From the NCBI GenBank assembly GCA_013816645.1, contig JACDEC010000231.1, positions 1 to 5,670 of the forward strand: a DNA stretch of 5,670 nucleotides. Reading direction: 5' to 3'. The number at the start of each line of letters is the position of its first letter. Position 1 is the stretch's first letter. The notes under the pieces are model-generated. The model was given only the letters and a program-made list of their open reading frames with translations. It did no database searches and was not told the origin of the DNA. Shown piece after piece: positions 5,447-5,670 of the stretch. Both the position numbers and the translations under genes were made by a program. Source of the DNA: Planctomycetota bacterium. Its GTDB lineage: Bacteria; Planctomycetota; UBA11346.

Positions 5447-5641
5447 ATGGCGCGCATCAAGATGGAGGCGGTCGTCGACCACCTCGACAAGGAGTTCAGG
5501 CAGGCGATCCAGGCCGCGCTCACCCAGGCGGGCGCGACCATCGATGGCCAGCAGTTCTGGCAGACCTTCCGCCAGAAGCTGGTGATGAACTGCAAACCAT
5601 GGGAATCTGTCCCCGACCGCTGCGTCGAGCCCGAGCACTGA
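5447..5641 (+). CDS. Unrecognised 64-aa small protein
   Basis: MARIKMEAVVDHLDKEFR begins a charged amphipathic helix, followed by IQAALTQAGATIDGQQFW, a second helix QTFRQKLV, and a C-terminal segment with two Cys in NCKPWESVPDRCVEPEH. No signal peptide or membrane segment. It starts with a strong ribosome binding site and is divergent from the 119-aa gene. The compact two-helix layout with a conserved-looking W-E-S-V-P-D segment suggests a real folded small protein rather than a chance ORF. I cannot name a family or a function. Confidence 0.65.
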   Translation: MARIKMEAVVDHLDKEFRQAIQAALTQAGATIDGQQFWQTFRQKLVMNCKPWESVPDRCVEPEH

Positions 5642-5670
5642 CCCCTAGTGTCCTGTATCAGAAATGTCTT

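Noticed and set aside
1..5670. tRNA, rRNA or CRISPR arrays
   Set aside because: No cloverleaf-like segment, rRNA-like stretch or regularly spaced repeats seen on either strand; essentially all of the window is accounted for by coding genes and short spacers.

Overview
High-GC bacterial DNA packed with genes on both strands. A beta-barrel outer-membrane porin and exported proteins with classical signal peptides point to a diderm bacterium. The gene content (porin, exported FMN-binding protein, YHS-DUF2231 membrane protein, AraC regulator, stand-alone receiver) would fit several high-GC lineages, such as Planctomycetota, Verrucomicrobiota or Proteobacteria. I cannot choose among them from the sequence alone.

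Region 1 (1-2198), minus strand: a phosphate-selective-porin-like outer-membrane protein (779-1984) is followed 5 nt later by an exported FMN-binding-domain protein (1-773, cut by the window edge). The visible C-terminal part of the latter looks like the start of an ApbE flavin transferase domain. A -35/-10 pair and a 15-bp inverted repeat of Fur-family 7-1-7 geometry lie in front of the porin. A perfect 30-bp DNA palindrome lies inside the signal-peptide codons of the FMN-binding gene. Region 2 (2199-3017), plus strand and divergent from the porin: an exported or membrane protein with a YHS-type Cys metal-binding domain, a Pro/Ala-rich linker and a four-helix DUF2231-type membrane domain. Its stop codon directly abuts the stop codon of the next gene.

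Region 3 (3018-5314), minus strand: transcription order is a 119-aa protein, a 158-aa protein, a 144-aa CheY/Rcp1-like single-domain response regulator, then a 286-aa AraC-family regulator. The two leading proteins are unrecognised, but they share a helix motif C-[KR]-S-[AG]: once in the first and twice in the second. They form a small tandem paralogous family physically linked to a receiver protein, and are the most novel-looking content here. Region 4 (5315-5670): a divergent intergenic stretch, an unrecognised 64-aa plus-strand protein with a strong ribosome binding site, and an AT-richer tail running off the window.

Working model (inference): the left half is an envelope metal/redox locus, with an outer-membrane channel, a periplasmic covalent flavoprotein with built-in flavinylation capacity, and a metal-binding membrane protein. 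The right half is a regulatory cassette built on a stand-alone receiver and small Cys-containing helical proteins. Nothing in the sequence directly ties the two halves together.
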